Assembly: GCA_023213395.1 (NCBI GenBank)
Contig: CM041465.1
Coordinates: 202,437,741 to 202,501,740, forward strand
Origin: Cycas panzhihuaensis
Taxonomy: Eukaryota > Cycadophyta
DNA length: 64,000 nucleotides
Direction of reading: 5' to 3'
Shown: piece by piece, positions 57,176 through 64,000 of the stretch
Layout of the letters: every line of letters starts with the position of its first letter
Numbering within the stretch: position 1 is the stretch's first letter
Translations under genes and position numbers: made by a program
Notes under the pieces: model-generated
Database searches by the model: none
Told to the model about the DNA's origin: nothing
Seen by the model: the letters and a program-made list of their open reading frames with translations, nothing else

Positions 57176-57437
57176 CATTACAACCCTCATTAAATACTAC
57201 TTAATTAATTAATTAATTATTAGGAGAAAGGGTGCCTTCGAATGGTTGCACCTTTCTGCTAAAAGACTCAAATTCATTCATATAAATATCCATACATTGT
57301 AAATATTTATCATCACTTATATTTTTATCAATGATCAATTGGTCTTTTAATTATTAAAATATTCTCAAGTGCCTATTATGCTCTCTAACTCTCTAAAACC
57401 TATTCATTATTCATCGATATAAATTAGGTTCGTAACA
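57176..57437 (+). repeat. 3' LTR of RLX-9
   Basis: 262 bp, matching the left LTR. The starting TG appears as CA, while the final TCGTAACA is intact. Confidence 0.9.
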
Positions 57438-57442
57438 TAAGA

Positions 57443-58140
57443 GCCTAAGGCACCACTATAGCCTATAAATATATACTTCACACATTTTTCATCCAATTTT
57501 GTTCTCCTTCATTCTATGATATATGCATAAGCAATAGACCCAAATTCGTTTAAATGTTTTATGTTAGTCTCTTGTGTCCTAATTAACCTTCACCATCCTG
57601 ACTAAGCCTGTTTAAGTGTTATCCATCTCGCTACTTTACTTATACATTTGTTTAATAAGTAGATAACTATATAGACTACTTGTGTCTAATATTCATTACC
57701 GAAATTCTTGTCTTTAAGCTTAGTTTTAGCCAATTTAACTATAGGCCTATTCTTCTTTTTAGTTATTATATTTTATTGAGGGGTGTAAAGATTAGTCAAC
57801 TACTTCTTAATCCCATAGTACCTGTAATAATCTTTGAACTTATTGGGGATAAAACCCCTCTTTATTATCTTATCTAAGCAGTATTATTGTATGATAACTT
57901 TATCTTTCTATCATAACTTTGAAGTCATCAAAACATTGAAATGACTTTGGTTTATTCTTTAAGACATATACCCAAGTCATTCTTAAGTAACTATCAATAA
58001 AAGTTATGACATATCTTTCCCCTCTAAGGGACAAGGTGTCCATTGGTCTGCATAGATATATGCATACTAATTGAAGTGGCACTTTAACTCTAAATTTTCA
58101 TTTAAAAAATCTTTCCTTAATTATTTGCCTATTATACACC
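57443..58140 (-). pseudogene. Copia integrase relic (RLC-8)
   Basis: An open minus-strand stretch (57900-58082) reads LQLVCIYLCRPMDTLSL, then RYVITFIDSYLRMTWVY. This is the copia integrase core entry (family: LxLVHTDLCGPMxTxSxGGxRYFxTFIDDxSRxTWVY). Toward 57443 come FGSIAYAYI (family: FGCxAYxHV) and KYIFIGYSG (family: CIFIGYxxxxKAY). It continues beyond the insert at 53306. Confidence 0.88.
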
Positions 58141-58479
58141 CTTCATAAATTCCTTTACTTTCTTCAATATTTGGTAGACTAATAACCTTCTTTATTTTCT
58201 TCATTAAGATAAGATTATTGTAATTTACATTGGAAAATTTTTAATGCCACATCTTATTATTAACTTCAATTAATTCCTTTAAGGTATAAGTATCACTAAG
58301 AGGTACTACTAACTTGAAAAACCTCTTATTAGTCATTTATTCCTTAACCATTAAAACTCCAGTCTTCAACTTATCCCTTATTATGTAGTCATCACTATCA
58401 CATATAACCTTGTAATTTTACTCCATTATTTGACTAATAAATTAGATTTTTCATAAGTGTAGGGACACACAACACATCA

Positions 58480-58840
58480 TTGACTTACTTAGTTTCTCTA
58501 TGATCAATTTGTATGTGTACATTGCCTCTACCTATTGTCTCTTAAATAGTGTTATCACCAAACATGATTCTACTTATTTAAGAGTTATCTAACTTCTTAA
58601 ACCATTGTGTTCTCTGGGTCATATATGTAAAGCATCCTAAATATATGTGTTATCCTTCTTCATATTTATTTTCCATGAGACTTGATAAGAAAAGATTTCC
58701 ACTTTCTCTTATTTCTTTCATGTCTATATTAGCCATACCTTTCTCTATATTAGTCCTTTTAAGGAAGCAATTGCTCTTTAAGTGTCCACCTACTTTATAA
58801 TAGGAGCATTCAATAGTCTCTCTACCTCTTCCTTTAGGAT
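58480..58840 (-). pseudogene. Copia zinc knuckle and protease relic (RLC-8)
   Basis: Minus strand near 58800 reads ECSYYKVGGHLKSNC, a CCHC knuckle with the second Cys changed. Near 58610-58540 it reads FTYMTQRTQWFKKLD, then IMFGDNTI. This corresponds to the segment after the copia protease active site (family: CSxHMTGxxxxFxxL, VxFGDxSx). Confidence 0.7.
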
Positions 58841-58869
58841 TTCTTCCTCTTTGGCCTTAATTTAGGCCT

Positions 58870-59667
58870 TTTCATCTAGGACTTTTCCCTCTGACCCTAG
58901 AGTTTAATGGTCTAAAAAATTGTCCTTGGTTTCTACAACTTTATCCTCTAAGATATTGACTTGTTCCCCTAGGGACTTAACTTCTTCCTCTTAAACGTTT
59001 TCTTTCATAATGATTTTATTGTGGTATAATATTAGTGTTAGTGGCAAAGGCATTCTTGAAAGATTTACCTATATTTTTCTTCTCTTCTATGGCAAGAAAA
59101 ATGTTGTTAAGTTCATCAACCTTCATTGTTGTAAGATATTTTAACACCTCTATATTAGTAGTTACAATTTCAAATTTCTTAAGTTCTCTTATGCTTCTTG
59201 GTATCTTTTCTAATTATTTTTTATCACTAATATCTTCCTTAAGAACCCTCATTTGATTAATTAGCCCTTGAATTCAGTGATGTAATCATTAACTCCTTCG
59301 TTGTAATTTATTTGGTAGTTCTTAATCTTCATCTATAGTGTTTGCAATTTTACCATTATAGCTCCCTCATATACAATCTTCAATGTGTCCTAAGCTTCTT
59401 TAAAAGTCTTTGCCTTGCTAACTAATAGAGAGGTGTGGTCTTTCGATGAACAAAAAATGAAAGGAAGTGCTTCATTATCCCTCTTTTTATTTTTCTTACA
59501 TAATTTAATTTTATCTACTAGAGCATTAGGAGCTAATACACTATAACCATTACAGATTAAATCCCACATGTCTTTTAAGACAAATATAGGATTCATTTAC
59601 CTACTTCAATTTATATAATTTGAACCATCCAATTTTGGGACCATAAATTATTCACATTTGAAGACAT
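58870..59667 (-). pseudogene. Copia gag relic (RLC-8)
   Basis: Minus-strand ATG at 59665-59667 starts MSSNVNNL. After frame changes a KLDGSNY-type phrase, then MNPIFVLKDMWDLICNGY (family: MKxxLxxQDLWExVExGY) in the open stretch 59390-59596, then ALPFIFCSSKDH and VSKAKTFKEA. This is the DUF4219/UBN2 gag region of plant copia elements. The frame breaks beyond this point. Confidence 0.82.
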
Positions 59668-61305
59668 GATGAGAAAAATACTTTAAAAAGTAAACATGAA
59701 GAGTACTTTAAAAGGTGAAGAAAAATATAAGCAATTACACAAAAAAAGACTTTAAAACACTATAAATTGTCCCACTTCAACTCTGGGACATGCACAAGTG
59801 TTCAAATTAGGATTCTACTACCTCTAAATTTTTTTTCCTATTAACTTAAGGTTATAATAAACAAATTTTTATAATATTTTGTATTTGGGCCATCTTACAA
59901 GAAATTCACAAAATATATATAATAACTTTGAGCTTTAAAATTTTACATGAAATTAAGCTAAACATAATCAACTAAAAATGTACAACTTCGTAGCAAATTT
60001 TAATAAATCTTGTTGATAATTAAAATTCATATGAAAATTTTCTTCAACTTTTAGATATTAAAATGGACATAAAAATGAAACCCAACCAATGAGTGTAACC
60101 ACACCTATGAAGGAATAAAAATGATGATCACAATAAATCAAGAAATTTTAAAACCTAAGTCTAAATGTAAAAGTTACAACTATCTCAATAGAAGTGGGTG
60201 CTTAAAAATAAAATAGGTTATTCTAAATTATTGATAATCCCTTTTCAAATAAGCATCTTATCATATTACCTCCCTTATGTGACTTATAGTTGAGTGGCAT
60301 GTAGACTACCTTGCTTCAAAATTCACATGATTATAAAATAGGATTAATTTTTTAAACTATAGAAATAACCTAAATGTGAAACAACTTTACCAATATCTTC
60401 TCTTTGATTTACCTGTAAGCTCAGATCCTAGCTTTAAATTTATACTTAAGTCTATAGATTGACCTATAATCCATGACTATAAATGTATTGGTATTGAATG
60501 GCTATGAAGCAAAGGAAGATGTCAAAGTCAAATGGTATTAGCAGTCCACAAAGTTCAACTTTAATAGTAAAATAGATGGCATGTCAGAGATGTGAATAAA
60601 CTAAGTGGAATTCAAATAGTAGTAAGAGATATGTTTTTCTCCTTTAACTTTATCATTATACTTCATATGGCCCTCTATTACTTCAAGACTTCACTATTTG
60701 TTAAGTTTTTCTTTAACATTTTAAACTCTTTATGATAAAATTCTTTCTTTTTAGCATCCTTCGTTTGAGTCTTATTTGTCACTGTAGGTCATATTTTTAG
60801 TATTACCCAAAAATGCTACCTACCACATAGAATGTATTTTACCAAAACTTAGCCCTCAATTGATCTTCATTACCATAAAAAAATTTCTACTTTATTTACA
60901 TTTGATATAATTAATTGAATCTTGTTCTATGTTATATTAGGCTATGTTTTGATGAAATGTGCTATTGATTTTGTGCATAATCTATGTTGAATGATGATGG
61001 TTGTACTTTTATATTTTTTCACTTATTGATGAGTGAAAACTATAGCAATAAAATCTTGTCTTTATGATCATTTTGACTCACTTATTTTTCCTTAAAACTC
61101 TTATTTATTTCATTCTTTTTCTCTTAATTTTATTTTTAAATCATCACTTTTTCATGATTTTAGAGCTTGTGCTTAAGTTTCCACCCCTTTTAGGCTGCTC
61201 TTTTATACTGATTAAGTCATTTTTATGTAAAATTTTTAATAAAAATTTATTCTTAAAATTTTTAATTATCAATTTTCATCTCCTAATTTATCACCATTTT
61301 GGTTC
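59668..61305. other. No gene recognised
   Basis: Should contain the leader and 5' LTR of RLC-8 (minus strand), but no sister repeat or clear primer site was matched. A minus-strand TAGTAGAATCC phrase at about 59810-59820 is a weak primer-site candidate. Confidence 0.35.
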
Positions 61306-61309
61306 TACC

Positions 61310-61385
61310 AAAAATGTGATCAATCACATTTTATTAAAAATGATGTGTTTTTTGTTATTAATAAAATGTGATTGGTCACATTTTT
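61310..61385. repeat. Long inverted repeat (28-bp arms)
   Basis: Arms 61310-61337 and 61358-61385 pair with a single G-T-type mismatch, separated by a 20-base AT-rich loop. Each arm also contains the self-complementary TGTGATCAATCACA-like word. No gene neighbours it. Confidence 0.9.
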
Positions 61386-63219
61386 GACTATCATGCATGC
61401 AAATTTTTTAATAACGCCCTAGTTTTACATGTTGTAGCCCAGACTCGGTGTAAAATAACTCCTTTCATGCCCATAACCCTTTGAAACCTTATGGAGATAA
61501 TTCATTCGTATGTTGTGAGCTTGATGTTATGATTTTGAGAGTGAATTCTTGAGAAATTGAAAGAATTTTTTTGTGATTTTGATATCCATCTTTGAGGAAA
61601 GAAAAGTAAAATCAAGAGAAGAGATCTAGAGCTCTATTTGTTATTTGATTACTATTTGAATTTGGCTTGTTACTACTTTGTAAGGTACTTGGTTTATTGC
61701 AACTCTTTACTTCAGACTTCATAGATTTGGTAAGGTCATTTCTACTGTAGTTTCCTTTTGATTTGGTACTCTTTTGATGATTTTTTCATTACTAGATATG
61801 CCTCTTTCTTTCATTTGATTTCTAAAACTCCTTCATCTGCATTTGTCCTTAGAAAATCTTAGCTTAAAGGTTAGCCCTTTATAGGAAAATACAGAAGTAG
61901 TCTATTATGAAGAGAGATTTACCTCTTCACCATAAAATATAGCTACTCTCTCCCATTCTCCTCAATTATCCAAGCTTACCAAGAGATCTAGTCTCACCCT
62001 TTCTTCTCTCTTAGTTGTTGAGTTTATTCTTCTCAATTTTCTTCCTTTTCATTCTTATTTTAAGGATAAAATTAAGAAATATTAATTATATTAAAGGGAG
62101 ATAGCTATTCTGAGGCAGGAATTTATCATTGGAATAAAGATTTTTAAAAATTATTAGTTTTGAATTCCTTGACTTTGTTTTCTCTGTTTTCTCTCTTTTC
62201 ATAAAATGGGCATATGTGCATGAATGGCATATCTTTGTAGAAATTAGATTACATGAGGTTCAAGGATCCCATAGTGTCTAAAAAACTCCATTAGTAATAT
62301 AATCTCTTTATGATTTTAGTTTATTATTTGCTTGCAAAGATATCAATTATAGTTAGTTACATGTAAATTTTATGGGTTGCATATGATTCTTAGTTATTGA
62401 AATCTCTTATTGTTATTAAAATCATTCTTAAAATCGAAATCACATGTGCATGAAGTGAAAATTTTTATATAAGCATAATATGTTATTTTAGCTTCCATCA
62501 AGTTACACATAATATTGTTTATCATACTATTTGCATCTCATGCCAGTTACTTTAGTGTTTGAAAAGAAGTGTGTTGTGCATCTTTAAGAGATAATATCTT
62601 TTTTATTTTGGTGTTCTTTACTTTAAAAAAAAAAAAAATTATATATATATAGACACACACACACACACACATACATATGTGTGTGTATAGAAAAAGAAGT
62701 AGCATATATGATTTATTTTCTTAGTTGATTTGAAAAAAAAGTAGTTAGATCTTGTTATTTCATTATTCTTTCCTTTACTTTTATTAAAAAAAAAAAACTA
62801 TAAAATCTTCAATTACATCACCCTTTTCTTTATTATAGTAAATCTAAAGAGTTGAAATAATATAAGGAAAAGAGTCCATAGGAAGTATACAAAAAATGTT
62901 GTTAGCATAGTTTCAAACTTAGAACTCCTCTATTTGTTTGTGTATGCTAGTGTATCCTAATACTCTCCTTATATCCTAGCCTTTCGTTATCACATGCGTA
63001 CTCAAATCAAATTACATAAGTAGGTAGAGAATCATTCTTAAGAGTTGGTAAAGGTGATCTTTAAGTTCCCATAAGCTTAAGCTTCTTTATCTCTTGATCT
63101 AGACCTAAAACAGAGGAAATATAATATCATTAAGAGATACTTAGTCTAGGTTCAATTAAAGTACACCATCTTTCGAGAGACCATACTGGGGAATTACCAT
63201 TTATTTTTTGTTTAAAGTA
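61386..63219. other. No gene recognised; simple repeats
   Basis: AT-rich sequence. Contains a poly-A run, (TA)n and (CA)n followed by (TG)n at about 62625-62690, and A-runs near 62785. No protein similarity was found. Confidence 0.45.
62638..62690. repeat. (TA)n(CA)n microsatellite with GT return
   Basis: TATATATATA, then nine or so CA units, then ATACATATGTGTGTGTA. The last part can fold back on the CA run. Confidence 0.85.
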
Positions 63220-64000
63220 ATGGAAACTACAACTCCTAATCAAAGACGATCATTAAGACTCTAAGGTCTCCCACTTGATTTTCAACTTCAACCCTCACAC
63301 TCTACTCATGAAGTTTCATCTTCTTATGTTGACCTTTCAGAACATCATATACAAGATACTTATATTTATCCTTCTGAAGATTCAACTCAATTGTATAAAA
63401 TACCGATGGAGTAAGAATACCTTGAGCCCTCTAAATTCCATAGTGATGCTTCTATTATGAGTCCTTTTTTCGTACAAGAAGAAGCTTTTCCTACTCAAGC
63501 ACCCCCATCTTATTATACGTTGGTTCTTACTAAGGTTCCTACTCCTCTTCATATGCCTAGATATCAAGATCCTTTTTAGCTAGAGACTCATACCATGATA
63601 TTCTCTCCTCAACACCATTAATTTGATCCATTATGTGAGGAATATGAGACTATACACGTCAAGCCTTTTGTTGCTCCTGATGTCAACTGATCACCCTTGC
63701 CTTCCCATCCTGCTTCACCTAGGCCACATTCTCCTCCTTTGGGAGAGGTTGAATATCATAAATTGGTTCATGCTCATCCCCTCCCCTCACTTTCCATATT
63801 ACAAGTTCAAACTAGTTCTCCTCATGTAGTACCTTCTACACATGAGGGAACTTCTACTACATATGTTCAAGGTAATCTCAGTCCTTCTCATATCCCCACC
63901 TCTCAACAAGTGGATCTATTTTCTTCAATCCCATAACCTATCCATTCATATCCTACTAAAATAGCTTCTTCTCACCTTGTCACTACCTTAACTCTGTTAC
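63220..64000 (+). pseudogene. Gag-like N-terminal relic, open at window edge
   Basis: ATG 63220 begins METTTPNQRRSLRL, a stop, GLPLDF. This resembles the RRSxRLQGLPPxF start of some plant gypsy Gag proteins. The following 230 codons are rich in Pro, Ser, His and Thr (for example PLPSHPASPRPHSPP) and have stops at about 63409, 63580 and 63620. No core gag domain is reached before the window ends. The match rests on one short motif, so the family is tentative. Confidence 0.4.

Larger units (their letters stand above)
53307..57437 (+). mobile_element. Gag/protease-only LTR retrotransposon (RLX-9), nested in RLC-8
   Basis: LTRs of 258 and 262 bp (53307-53564 and 57176-57437), flanking 5-mers TAGGA and TAAGA, a tRNA-Met-like primer site and a polypurine tract. 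The 3.6-kb interior encodes a gag with zinc knuckle and a protease but no RT, RNase H or integrase. This is the layout of TR-GAG-type non-autonomous elements, which need enzymes from a relative. It interrupts the integrase of RLC-8 in the opposite orientation. Confidence 0.88.
51425..59667 (-). mobile_element. Ty1/copia element on minus strand, split by a nested LTR element (RLC-8)
   Basis: Minus-strand domains run from high to low coordinates: gag start (59667), zinc knuckle (about 58800), protease (about 58600), integrase (about 58080 down to 57443), then after the insert at 53307-57437 the integrase end, RT and RNase H down to about 51470. The reading is continuous across the insert: KYIFIGYSGAL on one side joins YKLYDLEEKKTF on the other. 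LTRs were not confirmed. Confidence 0.85.

Noticed and set aside
61064-61387. 107-codon plus-strand frame rich in Phe, Leu and Ile
   Set aside because: Composition reflects T-rich DNA; no start context or domain, and it runs into the hairpin.

Overview
The window looks like intergenic DNA from a large, repeat-rich land-plant nuclear genome. It is strongly AT-rich. Almost everything recognisable is a decayed LTR retrotransposon with plant hallmarks: initiator-tRNA-Met-type primer sites, Ty1/copia and Ty3/gypsy polyproteins, and chromodomain-type integrase ends. The only host-gene material I recognise is plant-type: fragments resembling an AKR2-like ankyrin protein, an FLX-like coiled-coil protein and a plant leucine-rich repeat. 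No intact cellular gene, tRNA, rRNA or CRISPR array was seen. A very AT-rich, retrotransposon-bloated genome would fit a gymnosperm, but the sequence alone does not decide the taxon.

Layout. 1-3330: no recognisable gene, with a decayed GAATGG-rich array near 2.5-2.8 kb. 3330-6660: old minus-strand Ty3/gypsy pol relic. 7066-12475: an LTR element with two 398-bp LTRs, no pol, a gag remnant near its 3' end, and antisense fragments of three host genes in its middle. 12481-15681: unassigned sequence, then a minus-strand LINE-type ORF1 relic (DUF4283 plus zinc knuckle). 15682-22068: plus-strand Ty3/gypsy element with a truncated 3' LTR. 22581-42646: a minus-strand chromovirus split by two related copia elements (25771-33420, with a perfect 5-bp target duplication, and about 34329-41894, whose 5' LTR carries an inversion). 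43106-49926: plus-strand chromovirus with two 417-bp LTRs. About 51425-59667: minus-strand copia element split by a gag/protease-only LTR element at 53307-57437. 59.7-63.2 kb: mostly featureless, with one long hairpin. 63220-64000: start of another gag-like relic that runs off the window.

How the parts relate. The window is a record of successive insertions. Host reading frames resume on the far side of each nested insert, so insertion order can be read directly. All coding regions carry stops and frameshifts. Many stops are TAA/TAG where the family has Gln or Trp, as expected from C-to-T decay of methylated repeats. The most unusual object is the gene-fragment-carrying element at 7066-12475.
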